A stretch of DNA of 64,000 nucleotides from a methanogenic archaeon mixed culture ISO4-G1 (GCA_001563305.1 CP013703.1:1103773-1167772); one strand, 5' to 3'. Shown: positions 1 through 8,341, numbered from the stretch's first letter. Translations and numbers: made by a program. The notes: generated by a model not told the origin, from the sequence alone.

Positions 1-501
1 CCAGCATTCGATGGTCTCGAACGGGTCGGTGGAGTTCCCTCCGGTCATCGCGGTATTGAATCCGACATTTGCGAGGTTGTCCTTCTCAAGCATCGTATGC
101 TCATCCGTTCTGTTCCCTGTGTATATGACGAGATCCGGGTTGAGGGCCAGAAGAGAATCCTCGTTCACTGTGCTCCCTGAGACGAAGTCCGTAGGGATGC
201 TCGACAGGTTGTAAAGCTGTCCGAGGACACCGTTCTTCGCATAGGCGAGTCCACCGGAGTTGGCGCCGGCAAGGGTGTCGATTCCGGCCTTATAGTAGAT
301 GTATACGGGTACCATGGGGGTCTGCGATGTGATGGCAACCCTTGAAGGGTTGTCAGGGACAATGCAGACGTTCCCCTGCATATCCGTGACCTCATGGGTT
401 CCGGTACCTCCATTGCCCTGATCACGGAATGCGAAGATGCAGATGCCTGCCACAGCCACTATCAGGACCACGGCAACGGCGATTATTTGATTTCTGCTCA
501 T
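1..501 (-). CDS. Iron/cobalamin-type ABC substrate-binding protein (N-terminal part, cut by window)
   Basis: The first 167 codons are visible and the 3' end lies outside the window. After MSRNQI comes one hydrophobic segment (residues about 7-25) that should act as a signal or membrane anchor, then a FecB/BtuF-like domain with CIVPDNPSRVAI, a YKAGIDTLAGA stretch and ALNPDLVIYTGN, typical of periplasmic-binding-protein lobe 1. The family captures iron-siderophore, heme or corrinoid outside the cell for an ABC importer. It has no dockerin-like repeat at its N-terminus, unlike its three paralogues in this window. The start ATG at 501 has a GGAGTG ribosome-binding site just upstream and a TATA-like box near 531-540. 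Substrate cannot be told from sequence. Confidence 0.8.
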   Translation of the reverse strand, partial: MSRNQIIAVAVVLIVAVAGICIFAFRDQGNGGTGTHEVTDMQGNVCIVPDNPSRVAITSQTPMVPVYIYYKAGIDTLAGANSGGLAYAKNGVLGQLYNLSSIPTDFVSGSTVNEDSLLALNPDLVIYTGNRTDEHTMLEKDNLANVGFNTAMTGGNSTDPFETIECW

Positions 502-541
502 GATTCACTCCAAAATCACAATTTTGCTTTTGGTATATAGA

Positions 542-566
542 TAACACGAATTAGAATATCGTGTTA
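542..566. promoter_or_regulatory. Inverted repeat operator candidate before substrate-binding gene
   Basis: TAACACGA and TCGTGTTA form a perfect 8-bp inverted repeat with a 9-base spacer. It lies just upstream of the TATA-like box (about 531-540) of the minus-strand substrate-binding gene, where a repressor or activator could control the promoter. The half-site, read on the minus strand as AGTAACAC, recurs in the promoter of the related gene starting at 53541. Confidence 0.5.
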
Positions 567-654
567 CTGAATACATTGTTCGATAATTGGATGAATCTGG
601 TTAATTGTAGATGAACAAGATATCTGGAAATAGGAGGAAAGACGCGGACCGGGA

Positions 655-1074
655 TCATTTCCTCTTGTAAAGTTCGTCACCTTTCTTGAAAGCGTCGAAA
701 CCGCCTTGGGCGTCCCCTTTCTTGAACAATAATTCACCGAGATCGTACCAGGCCTTGGCATCGTCGGGATTCAGCTCCAGACGCAGCCTGAGGTGAGCGA
801 TCGCATCATCCAACTTCCCCTTGTCGGCAAGGGTCTTGCTGTACTCGCGGCCGTTGGTCTCCTCGTCCCTGACGCGCATCATCTCCATCTGGGCCTTGTT
901 CAGGATGACGTTGACCGCATTGTCAGTGATCCACGGATACCTGCTCTGAATGATCCTCTTGAACGGTGGCACCTCGTCCCAATCTATCCTGCACTCCTTG
1001 CCCTTGAAGATACTCCTCGGGACGTCCACGACCATGCTGCCGTGGACCACTGAGATGTGGTTCGCCTGCGTCAT
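655..1074 (-). CDS. Small TPR-repeat protein
   Basis: This 139-residue protein starts with MTQANHIS at 1074, one base after the pyrK stop. Its C-terminal half carries about two TPR units (KLDDAIAHLRLRLELNPDD, then AKAWYDLGELLFKKGD), so it is probably a protein-protein adaptor. The N-terminal half (VVDVPRSIFKGKECRIDWDE) has no family I recognise. The reading frame stays open further upstream, but that part is antisense-free overlap with pyrK and looks non-coding. It is probably translated with pyrD-pyrK. No function can be assigned beyond the repeat type. Confidence 0.75.
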   Translation of the reverse strand: MTQANHISVVHGSMVVDVPRSIFKGKECRIDWDEVPPFKRIIQSRYPWITDNAVNVILNKAQMEMMRVRDEETNGREYSKTLADKGKLDDAIAHLRLRLELNPDDAKAWYDLGELLFKKGDAQGGFDAFKKGDELYKRK

Positions 1075-1075
1075 T

Positions 1076-1840
1076 TCATCTGAACTTGACCACGCGTCCG
1101 CAGGCATCCCTTCTGGACACCCCGAACTCGGTGAGCTGGGCGATCTGGTCCCTCGTGAATACGGGCCCGTCCTTGCAGATGCGCTTGTCATCCATGACAC
1201 AGCATCCGCATACGCCGGCTCCGCACTTCATGTACCTCTCCAGCGAGAGCTGGCAGTCCTGATCCGCATCCTGGCATGCCTTGAACATGAAGTACAGCAT
1301 GACCTCGGGCCCGCACGATATGACATAATCATAGGATTTCTCCTTCAGCTTCTCGTTCATCAGCTGAACGGCGTTGCCGTGAAATCCCGCGCTGCCGTCA
1401 TCCGTGGCGATCCAGAGGTTGGCCGCATGCTTCCTTGCAGTGTCCAACATGATGAGGTCCCTGTCGGAACGGGCAGCGATGATGGTGTCCGCCCCGGTCT
1501 CGACCACGGCAGGCATGATGGCCGCTGTTCCTACACCTCCTCCGATGATCAGGATGTTCCTGCTCTTGAGGTCGAATCCGTTCCCGTAGGGTCCCCTGAT
1601 GGTCAGCCTGTCGCCGACCTTGTACTCGTGGAGCCTCTTGGTGGCATCACCGATGGCCTTGACTGTGATGCTCTTCGTGGTGTCCGATATGCCCGAAACC
1701 GACATGGGGATCTCATCAGTGCCAGGTATCCATATCATGATGAACTGTCCGGGCCTGACCTCGGCGTCCCAGTCGAAGACGAAGGTCTTGGTGTCATAGG
1801 CCTCGTCGATGATCTGCTTGATCCTAACGGTGTCACTCAT
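1076..1840 (-). CDS. pyrK: Dihydroorotate dehydrogenase electron-transfer subunit
   Basis: PyrK passes electrons from PyrD flavin to NAD through FAD and a 2Fe-2S cluster in UMP synthesis. The 254-residue protein has the ferredoxin-reductase layout: an FAD-binding barrel (RPGQFIMIWIPGTDEIPMS), a nucleotide-binding glycine loop (ILIIGGGVGTAAIMP) and a C-terminal cysteine cluster CGAGVCGCC followed by C in RICKDGP, fitting the 2Fe-2S ligands. The ATG at 1840 overlaps the end of pyrD and has AGGTG upstream; a GTG three codons earlier is possible. The order pyrD-pyrK-TPR, with overlaps, points to one operon. Confidence 0.93.
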   Translation of the reverse strand: MSDTVRIKQIIDEAYDTKTFVFDWDAEVRPGQFIMIWIPGTDEIPMSVSGISDTTKSITVKAIGDATKRLHEYKVGDRLTIRGPYGNGFDLKSRNILIIGGGVGTAAIMPAVVETGADTIIAARSDRDLIMLDTARKHAANLWIATDDGSAGFHGNAVQLMNEKLKEKSYDYVISCGPEVMLYFMFKACQDADQDCQLSLERYMKCGAGVCGCCVMDDKRICKDGPVFTRDQIAQLTEFGVSRRDACGRVVKFR

Positions 1841-2738
1841 GGGCAGCACCTACCATGGAACGGATGGAGCCGTAACCGTACTCCTCCATGAAGGCGCTCA
1901 GGCCCTCGTTGATGTTCTTGAAGACGCACAGTCCCTCTGTGCCGACCGCACTTCCGACCTGGAACGCGGATGCCCCGGCCATTATGTACTCAGCCGCATC
2001 CCTCCAGTTGGATATCCCCCCGACCCCGACCAGCGGGATGTCGAGGACGGTAGCGAGATCGTATATCGCACGCACCCCGACAGGCTTGACCGCCTCTCCG
2101 GAGAGACCGCAGAACTTGTTGCTCATGATCGGTCTGGCGAACTCCGGCGAGATGACCATGGCCTTCAGCGTGTTGATGGCCACAACTGCATCCCCTCCGG
2201 CCTCCTGAACGGCCAATCCAATCTGCGTGAGTATGTGTGTGTTGGGCGTGAGCTTTGCCCATACCGGGATCGATACGGAAGATTTCACCGCCGATACGAT
2301 GGCCTTGACCATCGCTGGATCCGTTCCGACCTCCATGCCGTATCCCTTCGCGTGGGGACATGAGAGGTTCAGTTCCACGGCGCATGCACCGTAGTCCTCC
2401 ATCCTCGCAGCTAGCTTGGAGAAGTCCTCGGGGCCGGCCCCGTAGATGGAACCGATGATCTTCCCTTCCTTGACGGCCTCCTCCATCTCCTCCCTGAAGA
2501 GCTCTATTCCCGGGTTCGGAAGGCCCATGGCGTTGACGTAGCCGCCCCTGACCTCCATGAAGCAGGGGTTGTCGTGTCCCGGCTTGGGTTCGAGTCCGAT
2601 CGATTTCGTAACGGCCGCTCCTGCCCCCGAGCGCAGCACGCGCACCAGGGACTTTCCGGTCTCATCCATGATGCCCGAAGCGATCATTCCCGGGTTCTCG
2701 AGGGAGATGCTTCCGACATCGGTCTTCAGGGATACCAT
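1833..2738 (-). CDS. pyrD: Dihydroorotate dehydrogenase, class 1B catalytic subunit
   Basis: This enzyme oxidises dihydroorotate to orotate with FMN in cytosolic pyrimidine synthesis. The 301-residue length fits class 1B, which pairs with PyrK, and pyrK follows directly with an 8-base overlap. Visible motifs are ELNLSCPHAKGYG (substrate and FMN region), VWAKLTPNTH, VAINTLKAM and the glycine-rich phosphate-binding stretch VGVGGISNWRDAAEYIMAGA near the C-terminus. The start ATG at 2738 lies about 95 bases from the divergent gene at 2833. Confidence 0.95.
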   Translation of the reverse strand: MVSLKTDVGSISLENPGMIASGIMDETGKSLVRVLRSGAGAAVTKSIGLEPKPGHDNPCFMEVRGGYVNAMGLPNPGIELFREEMEEAVKEGKIIGSIYGAGPEDFSKLAARMEDYGACAVELNLSCPHAKGYGMEVGTDPAMVKAIVSAVKSSVSIPVWAKLTPNTHILTQIGLAVQEAGGDAVVAINTLKAMVISPEFARPIMSNKFCGLSGEAVKPVGVRAIYDLATVLDIPLVGVGGISNWRDAAEYIMAGASAFQVGSAVGTEGLCVFKNINEGLSAFMEEYGYGSIRSMVGAAHE

Positions 2739-2832
2739 GGTTGACCGATACAGTCCATCGATATTATTCTGTTCATCAATCGGGCGCGCATTCAGGCAAT
2801 ACCCTTATTAAGAGCACCACGGATTGAGAGAC

Positions 2833-4038
2833 ATGGACATGTCTGAGGTCCGCAAGGACTTCCCCACCATCCGCAAGAATCTCGGGATATACCTGGACAA
2901 CGCCTGTCAGTCCCTGAGGCCCGATCAGGTCATCAAGGCGATGGACGAGTATTATGAGGAGTATCCCGCGTGCGGAGGACGCAGCGTCCATTCCATGGCC
3001 ACCAGGGTATCGGTGGCGATAGACGACACCAGGTCGTCCCTGGCCGATTTCTTTGGGACCGACGACCCGGACTGCTACATATTCACGAAGAACACGACCG
3101 AGGGCCTCAACACAGCCGCTTACGGACTGGGCCTGAAGAAGGGGGATGTTGTGGTCACAACGGACACCGAGCACAACTCCAACCATGTGCCGTGGCTTTT
3201 CCTGGAGGAGAACACCGGGATCAAGCGCAGGATGTCCAAGTCCGGCGAGGACGGGGTGTTCGACATGGAGTCCTTCAAGGCCTGCATGAACAGGGACGTG
3301 AAGGTCGTATCAGTCCAGCACACCAGCAACGTGACCGGGAGCTCGGTTCCCGTCAAGGCCGTCACGGAGATCGCCCACGACTACGGCGCTACGGTCATCA
3401 TCGACGGCGCCCAGGCGGCCCCGCACATGCCCGTGGACCTGAAGAAGATCGATGCGGACATCTACTGCCTCTCCGTGCACAAGATGCTCGGGCCCTCCGG
3501 CATGGGGATCATGTACGGCAAGAAGGAGGTCCTGAAGAAGCTCAGACCGCTGACGCTGGGAGGAGGGACCGTCGGTCTCGCCACATACGACAGCGTGTCC
3601 TTGGCACCCGTTCCAGACAGGTTCGAGGCGGGTCTCCTTAACTATGCCGGGATCATCGGCACCAAGGCAGCTATCGATTACCTCTCCAAGGTCGGCATGG
3701 AGAACGTCGAGAGGTGGGACGCGGAGCTTCTGAAGAGGGCGTTCGCCAACCTCGAGGACGTCAAAGGGCTCCACATCGTCGGACCCGACCAGCCCGGCAA
3801 GAGGTGCGGAATCCTTTCGTTCAACATCGACGGACTGGTCTCCCACGACATCGCAATGATGCTGGACAGCATGTCCGGTGTCATGATCCGCTCCGGAATG
3901 CACTGTGCACATCCATTCTACGTGTCCAGGGCCATAGATGGGAGCGCGAGGGCCTCCACGTACCTGTACAACTCGCCGGAGGAGATCGACATCTTCACCG
4001 ACACCGTCAGGAAAATCGCCGAAACGTTCGGCGAATGA
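2833..4038 (+). CDS. Class V aminotransferase, SufS-like cysteine desulfurase
   Basis: This is a 401-residue PLP enzyme of the SufS/CsdA group, which removes sulfur from cysteine (or selenium from selenocysteine) for Fe-S and other sulfur cofactors. YLDNACQSLRPDQV is the N-terminal substrate loop, VIIDGAQAAPH holds the cofactor aspartate and the histidine-lysine pair in LSVHKMLGPSGMG gives the Schiff-base lysine. SGMHCAHPF supplies the likely catalytic cysteine near the C-terminus. I chose ATG 2833; a TTG lies three codons upstream. No suf genes are adjacent. Its 3' end overlaps the convergent gene by 32 bases. Confidence 0.87.
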   Translation: MDMSEVRKDFPTIRKNLGIYLDNACQSLRPDQVIKAMDEYYEEYPACGGRSVHSMATRVSVAIDDTRSSLADFFGTDDPDCYIFTKNTTEGLNTAAYGLGLKKGDVVVTTDTEHNSNHVPWLFLEENTGIKRRMSKSGEDGVFDMESFKACMNRDVKVVSVQHTSNVTGSSVPVKAVTEIAHDYGATVIIDGAQAAPHMPVDLKKIDADIYCLSVHKMLGPSGMGIMYGKKEVLKKLRPLTLGGGTVGLATYDSVSLAPVPDRFEAGLLNYAGIIGTKAAIDYLSKVGMENVERWDAELLKRAFANLEDVKGLHIVGPDQPGKRCGILSFNIDGLVSHDIAMMLDSMSGVMIRSGMHCAHPFYVSRAIDGSARASTYLYNSPEEIDIFTDTVRKIAETFGE

Positions 4039-4366
4039 CCGTGACGGCCTCTCCGAACTCCAGCGTGAAATCCCCTTCATAGCATGTCTCCGCCACATAC
4101 GTCCTTTCACCGTGATGCAGTTCCACGAAGCCGTCGCGGACTGTCACGTACATGCCTTCTGTCAGTATCCTCGAGCCGTCCAGCCTGATCTCGTCCAGAT
4201 GCGCGAACTGGAAATAGTCCAACAGCGACGCGATCCTCTCGACGGTCTCGCCGTCCATCTCCTTCTGGTCCATATCGTATGCTCCCTCGATGACTGAGAC
4301 CGTCGATGCCAGCAATATGAATCCGCAGGCGCACACCGTCACCCTGGACAGTGTGAACTCAATCAA
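4007..4366 (-). CDS. Small membrane-anchored protein, third gene of pilin-like cluster
   Basis: This 119-residue product begins at a TTG (LIEFTLSRVTVCACG) placed 7 bases after GGAGGTGA, a strong ribosome-binding site inside the end of the preceding gene. A single hydrophobic stretch (VCACGFILLASTVSVIEG) near the N-terminus is followed by a charged domain that ends with GEAVTVIRRTFRRFS. It sits last in a three-gene overlapping set of proteins with one N-terminal membrane helix, so a minor pilin or surface-appendage role is possible. I do not recognise a family. The 3' end overlaps the convergent SufS-like gene. Confidence 0.6.
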   Translation of the reverse strand: MIEFTLSRVTVCACGFILLASTVSVIEGAYDMDQKEMDGETVERIASLLDYFQFAHLDEIRLDGSRILTEGMYVTVRDGFVELHHGERTYVAETCYEGDFTLEFGEAVTVIRRTFRRFS

Positions 4367-4770
4367 ATCTCGGTCACCTCCACACCGTCCTCGGTGCTGC
4401 ACAGCTGAAGCAGACAGCGTCCGTGGACCGCGAAGTCCGGACCGGTGACCGGATGGTCCATGAGGGCCCGTCCCACCTGCCTGTCGTCCGAATAGACCCT
4501 GACGACCCAACCGTCGGAACCCCCTATCATCAGATACCCGTCATCCGGTACCGAGAACTCGGTCCTGAGCGTGTAGCCCGTTCCCCTGTTCCCCACGGAA
4601 TCCACGAGACCGGCGAGCTCGTCCGCCGCATCCGAGAGGCCTCTGGTACATATGTCGTCCCTGATGTTGTCCACCATCCCCATGACCGGGGGCACCATGA
4701 GAGCCACTATCAGGAAGGATACCGCCAACCTTATGGGCATCCCGATGACCCCGCTGCGGGAACCTATCAT
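4363..4770 (-). CDS. Pilin-like single-helix protein
   Basis: This 135-residue protein starts at ATG 4770, overlapping the previous stop as ATGA. The N-terminus MIGSRSGVIGMPIRLAVSF followed by a hydrophobic stretch (LIVALMVPPVMGM) resembles archaeal type IV pilin-like signal segments, in which a short positively charged leader precedes the helix. The remainder holds a predicted beta-rich outer domain with three cysteines (CTRGLSD, GRCLLQLCST). Gene order and overlaps indicate translation coupling with its neighbours. Family membership is inferred from architecture only; no enzyme motif is present. Confidence 0.62.
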   Translation of the reverse strand: MIGSRSGVIGMPIRLAVSFLIVALMVPPVMGMVDNIRDDICTRGLSDAADELAGLVDSVGNRGTGYTLRTEFSVPDDGYLMIGGSDGWVVRVYSDDRQVGRALMDHPVTGPDFAVHGRCLLQLCSTEDGVEVTEI

Positions 4771-5201
4771 ACAATCAGTCCCTCCACGTTCTCCGAGCAT
4801 TCAGTGTAACCGGACAGGAAGGCCGTCACGGTGAGCCTGATGGACGACTTCGGATAATCATCCAGCGTCCAGCCGCTCAGCGTCGCCCTCCCGTTGCGGT
4901 CCGTGGTCACATACAAATACGGCCCGTCCACCTGCTTGTTCGCGATCAGTACGCTCGCACCCTCCAGCGGATTCCCGTTCTGATCCGTAATGCATACGTG
5001 TATGTCCCCGATGACCCCGTCCTGGATCGATACCACGTTCTCCTCGATCCCCAGGTCCCTGATATAGTGGGGAGAGTCTATGCTCCCCATCCAGCCCATT
5101 ATCACCGCGGTGCCCATCGTGGCCACCAGGATCACGATCATCAGCTGGAGGGGCATACCCTCTATGCTTCCCCTGTTGTCGTTCCTAAGATTCCCGATCA
5201 A
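4767..5201 (-). CDS. Pilin-like protein with outer Ig/carboxypeptidase-regulatory-like domain
   Basis: The leader LIGNLRNDNRGSIEGMPLQL followed by a membrane helix fits a class III (type IV pilin-like) signal: basic leader, glycine, then the hydrophobic segment. The following domain (GDIHVCITDQNGNPLEGASV, later DRNGRATLSGWT) looks like a carboxypeptidase-regulatory or Ig-like fold often found on surface proteins. The only sensible start is TTG at 5201, since no in-frame ATG or GTG precedes the signal. It is first in the overlapping set 4767-4363-4007, and the upstream frame overlaps thpR and is non-coding. Confidence 0.65.
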   Translation of the reverse strand: MIGNLRNDNRGSIEGMPLQLMIVILVATMGTAVIMGWMGSIDSPHYIRDLGIEENVVSIQDGVIGDIHVCITDQNGNPLEGASVLIANKQVDGPYLYVTTDRNGRATLSGWTLDDYPKSSIRLTVTAFLSGYTECSENVEGLIV

Positions 5202-5254
5202 GAAATCACCGGGAACGGTTTCGCCCCATCGGTTTAAAACGCAAACTGCTGCAG

Positions 5255-5806
5255 TCAATATGCATCTCGGATCGGGACCCTCTCGAGGACTATGTGCTTC
5301 GCACCCTTGGGGCCCAATTCGGACTTCATGACCAGGACCTCGTCGCACAGGAAGGATCCGAATTCCATATCGCCGTACCTGTCTAGGAAATCCCTCACAT
5401 CGGCAGGGCCCTTGCATCTCCCGACGGTTATGTGACTCTTGAACGGCTTGTCGTCGAAGCTTATGTTCACGGCCTTGAGGTTCGCTGCGATGGAATCGGA
5501 GATCCTCTTCAGGACATCCGCCGGCTCGGCCCCTATCCAGATTACGTGAGGGTCTCTGGGCCTGGGGAAGCACCCCGCCCCGCGGATGGTCACGGTGAAC
5601 GGTTCCATACCGCTGACCGCTTCCTGCACGCACCTCGTGACCTTCTTGGTCTTCCCGTCGTCGATATCCCCGACGAACCTCATTGTGATGTGCATCTGGC
5701 TCATAGGGGATGCCTTGACATTGTCGATACGATCCACATCCGCCAGGAGTTCCTTCAGGATCGATGGGTCCTTCAGCGGGACCGATATGAACATCCTGAT
5801 CTTCAT
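5255..5806 (-). CDS. thpR: RNA 2',3'-cyclic phosphodiesterase (LigT/ThpR family)
   Basis: Members hydrolyse 2',3'-cyclic phosphate RNA ends to 2'-phosphate and were once called 2'-5' RNA ligases. The 183-residue protein has both HxTx motifs: QMHITMRFVGD near residue 40 and SHITVGRC near residue 130, the pair of catalytic histidines of the 2H phosphoesterase fold. The start ATG 5806 overlaps the upstream phosphatase stop (ATGA), and AAAGAGGGG just upstream serves as ribosome-binding site. The gene probably shares a transcript with the phosphatase. Confidence 0.9.
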   Translation of the reverse strand: MKIRMFISVPLKDPSILKELLADVDRIDNVKASPMSQMHITMRFVGDIDDGKTKKVTRCVQEAVSGMEPFTVTIRGAGCFPRPRDPHVIWIGAEPADVLKRISDSIAANLKAVNISFDDKPFKSHITVGRCKGPADVRDFLDRYGDMEFGSFLCDEVLVMKSELGPKGAKHIVLERVPIRDAY

Positions 5807-6258
5807 AGTCCCCTCTTTATCTCCTCTAGGAGCCCCTTGCATCCGGCCTCGATATCACTGTAGGCCTTGTCGAAATCCAGTGTGAAATAGGGATCGTCGA
5901 CCTCTCCGCCCCCGACATAATCCATGAGCATCGCGACCTTGCATCCGGGGTTCGGACACAGCCACCTGATATCCTCCATGTTCTGACGGTCCATGGTGAT
6001 TATGTAGTCGAACTCCTTGAAATCGTCCCTGGTGATCTGCCTGCTCCTCTTGCCGTCGCACGAGATGCCGTGCTTCTTCATGACGGCCACGGACCTCCTG
6101 TCCACGTAGTCCCCGAGGTGCTCCCCGCTGGTCCCCGCTGATTCGATGTAGATCCTTCCCTGCAGTCCTGCCTTCTCCACCATATCCTTGAAGACGAACT
6201 CGGCCAAGGGACTGCGGCATATGTTGCCGTAACATACGAAAAGGACGCTCACCGTCAT
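5803..6258 (-). CDS. Low-molecular-weight protein-tyrosine phosphatase
   Basis: The 151-residue protein carries the LMW-PTP signature VCYGNICRSP right after the start (C-x5-R-S loop) and the general-acid DPYF near residue 120, the full catalytic set. The family dephosphorylates phosphotyrosine or acts in arsenate reduction. Nothing in the sequence picks one; the adjacent genes give no arsenic context. MTVSVLF at 6258 is chosen as start because it places the P-loop at the usual distance from the N-terminus; an earlier in-frame ATG would add ten residues. Confidence 0.88.
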   Translation of the reverse strand: MTVSVLFVCYGNICRSPLAEFVFKDMVEKAGLQGRIYIESAGTSGEHLGDYVDRRSVAVMKKHGISCDGKRSRQITRDDFKEFDYIITMDRQNMEDIRWLCPNPGCKVAMLMDYVGGGEVDDPYFTLDFDKAYSDIEAGCKGLLEEIKRGL

Positions 6259-6321
6259 GATGCGATCTCCGTCGGGACAACAGCACACATAGATTTATAT
6301 GTGGACCTCTTTCCAGAGAAC

Positions 6322-6426
6322 ATGCAGCCTGAACTCTCGAAGCAGGACAAGATCGTCAACGCGATGCCTTTCCTTGCCTTCATCTCGATCATGGCCCTCG
6401 CAGTGGTCTTCATCTTCTGCCACTGA
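6322..6426 (+). CDS. 34-residue single-helix membrane peptide
   Basis: The peptide MQPELSKQDKIVNAMPFLAF continues as a hydrophobic helix ending FIFCH. A TATA-like box (TTTATAT, about 6292-6298) lies 24 bases before ATG 6322, the distance seen for leaderless genes throughout this window. A hairpin CCCTTT-CGC-AAAGGG follows at 6445-6459. A charged N-terminus followed by one helix is what small membrane regulators look like, but the function is unknown. It is divergent from the phosphatase gene. Confidence 0.5.
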   Translation: MQPELSKQDKIVNAMPFLAFISIMALAVVFIFCH

Positions 6427-6444
6427 TCCAGGGATCTATTCCGG

Positions 6445-6459
6445 CCCTTTCGCAAAGGG
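6445..6459 (+). terminator. Stem-loop after the 34-residue peptide gene
   Basis: CCCTTT and AAAGGG pair perfectly around CGC, 18 bases after the small gene stop. There is no clear T-run, so terminator function is tentative. Confidence 0.3.
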
Positions 6460-6507
6460 ACCAGCCTCGGCTATGCCGATCCGGTCCGTTCAATAAGTGT
6501 AAAAAGA

Positions 6508-6523
6508 GAGGGGTCTCCCCCTC
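6508..6523 (-). terminator. Terminator of the Sel1-repeat gene
   Basis: GAGGGG and CCCCTC pair around TCTC just past the stop of the minus-strand gene. On that strand the hairpin is followed by CTTTTTAC, a T-rich tail. Confidence 0.55.
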
Positions 6524-6532
6524 GTGTTGTTT

Positions 6533-8341
6533 TCAGATTCCCTTGTTCCTCATCTGGAGCAAGGCCCTCTTGGATGCGAGGTTGCCTCCTGCGGCACCCC
6601 TGTTGAACCACTTCTTGGCCTCGGCAGGATCCTTCTCGGTCCCGACTCCGTCGAGGTAGCAGCGTCCCACGATGAACATCGCATCGGGATCGCCGTTGTT
6701 CGCCGAGAACAGGTACGACTGGAAGGGCGATTCGTCTCCCTTGAGCTCGACCTTCTTCCCGGTCGCCCCTTCGACGATCTGCCTGGAGACGATGTGTCCC
6801 TGCTCCGCTGCACGGGTGTACCAGATCAGGGCCTTCTTCTCGTCGGCCTTCGTCCCGATACCGTTCGCGAGACAGTATCCGGTGTAGTACTGGCACAGTA
6901 CATTCCCTCCGTCCGCTCCCTTGAGGAACCACTCGTATGCGAGCTTGTCGTTCTTGGTCGTCCCGACACCCTCGAAGTAAGCGTAGGCGACATGGTACTG
7001 CGACTTGCCGAAACCGTTGTTGGCGAGCTTGTTGTGGAGTTCGAAGGCCTTCTCGTTGTTCCTCTCGACTCCCCTTCCCTTGGAATAGGCCTCGGCCACG
7101 GAGAACATGGCCTTCATGAAGTTGTCCTCCGCCGCACGGCTGAGCCAATCGAAGGCCTTCTCGTTGTTCCTCTCGACCCCCTTCCCTAAGGAGTACGCGG
7201 TACCGACGTTGTAACATGCCACGGTGTTGCCGTGGGCCGCCGACATCATGTAGTATCTCAGGGCCGCCTTGGCGTCCTTCTTGAATCCGACTCCCTCCGT
7301 GAGGTTGTCTCCCGTGATGAGCTGTGCGTATCCGTCACCGAGGTCGGCCGCCAGTCTGAACCATTCCGCCGAGGTCTTGGTGCTCTTGGGCACCTGCTTG
7401 CCCTTGGCGTAGAGCTGACCGAACATGATCATGGCATCGGTCTGTCCGAGATCCGCCGCCCTCTGGAGGAACTCCAGTCCCTTGTCCCTGTTCTTGTCCT
7501 CCCCGACTCCGCCGAGGAAGCATCTGGCCATTCCGTACAGTCCGTCGCGGCTCCCTCTGAGGACGGCGGCCGTGTACCATGCGTTGGAATAGTTGCCGTC
7601 CTTCTCCACGCCGATACCGTCCATGTAGCACTTTCCGAGCTCGTACATGGCGTCGACCGAACCGAGGCTGACTGCCTCATCGTAGAGCGAGAATGTCCTC
7701 TTCGCATCGCGCTCGACACCGAATCCGTACTCGTAGCACTTGGCGAGGGCGAGATACGCTGGCGCGAACTTCTTGTCGACCAGCGCCTGCAGCAGCTTAG
7801 CACCCTGTCCGCGATCCCTCTTCATCCCGGTACCGTTCAGGGTGCACATCGCGACCTGGAGCGCCCCGTAAGGGCTGCCCATGGACTCGGACCTCCTGTA
7901 TGCGTCGAGTGCCTTGGCGGGGTTGAATGCCGATCCGACACCGAGCTCATACAGCCTTCCGAGGATGTAGGCCGCATCGGCATCCTGCTCGGATGCCTTT
8001 AAGAAATATTCGAAAACCGCAGAATCCTCCTGCGTATCGTGTGTCTTGTAGTAGTCGGACAGAGCGAGGAACGAATCCAGGTCGCCCTTGAGAACCGCGC
8101 GGAGGAACCACATGCAGGCCTCATCCGAGTCCTGTCCCACGATGATTCCGTTCTGATAGCAGGTACCTACGACAAACGCGGACGTCTGGTGACCCAACTG
8201 GGCCGCCTTCTTGTACCATCCAAAAGCCGTCTCATCGTCCTGCTCTGCGCCTTCTCCGAGTGCGAACATCTGCCCCAGCTTGAAGCAGGAACACACGTCT
8301 CCCGCTTCAGCCATGGAAGTCAATTGCTCTAAGGATTGCAT
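6533..8341 (-). CDS. Sel1-like repeat (SLR) protein
   Basis: This 602-residue cytoplasmic protein consists almost wholly of Sel1-type repeats of about 36 residues, with recurring patterns such as AWYTAAVLRGS, GLYGMARCFLGGVGEDKNR and AMFIVGRCYLDGVGTEKDPAEA. There are roughly fourteen to sixteen copies. Sel1 repeats form an alpha-solenoid that holds protein partners. No catalytic domain, signal peptide or membrane helix is visible. ATG 8341 is preceded in frame by a GTG. A terminator follows at 6508-6523. The gene stands alone, so its partners are unknown. Confidence 0.88.
   Translation of the reverse strand: MQSLEQLTSMAEAGDVCSCFKLGQMFALGEGAEQDDETAFGWYKKAAQLGHQTSAFVVGTCYQNGIIVGQDSDEACMWFLRAVLKGDLDSFLALSDYYKTHDTQEDSAVFEYFLKASEQDADAAYILGRLYELGVGSAFNPAKALDAYRRSESMGSPYGALQVAMCTLNGTGMKRDRGQGAKLLQALVDKKFAPAYLALAKCYEYGFGVERDAKRTFSLYDEAVSLGSVDAMYELGKCYMDGIGVEKDGNYSNAWYTAAVLRGSRDGLYGMARCFLGGVGEDKNRDKGLEFLQRAADLGQTDAMIMFGQLYAKGKQVPKSTKTSAEWFRLAADLGDGYAQLITGDNLTEGVGFKKDAKAALRYYMMSAAHGNTVACYNVGTAYSLGKGVERNNEKAFDWLSRAAEDNFMKAMFSVAEAYSKGRGVERNNEKAFELHNKLANNGFGKSQYHVAYAYFEGVGTTKNDKLAYEWFLKGADGGNVLCQYYTGYCLANGIGTKADEKKALIWYTRAAEQGHIVSRQIVEGATGKKVELKGDESPFQSYLFSANNGDPDAMFIVGRCYLDGVGTEKDPAEAKKWFNRGAAGGNLASKRALLQMRNKGI

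Noticed and set aside
950-1891. Long plus-strand frame of 313 codons over pyrK
   Set aside because: It is antisense to a well-matched pyrK/pyrD pair and shows no domain; high GC codon use keeps the opposite frame open.
6255-6455. Minus-strand frame of 66 codons opposite the small membrane peptide
   Set aside because: It lacks a promoter at the right distance and overlaps both the phosphatase start and the peptide gene.
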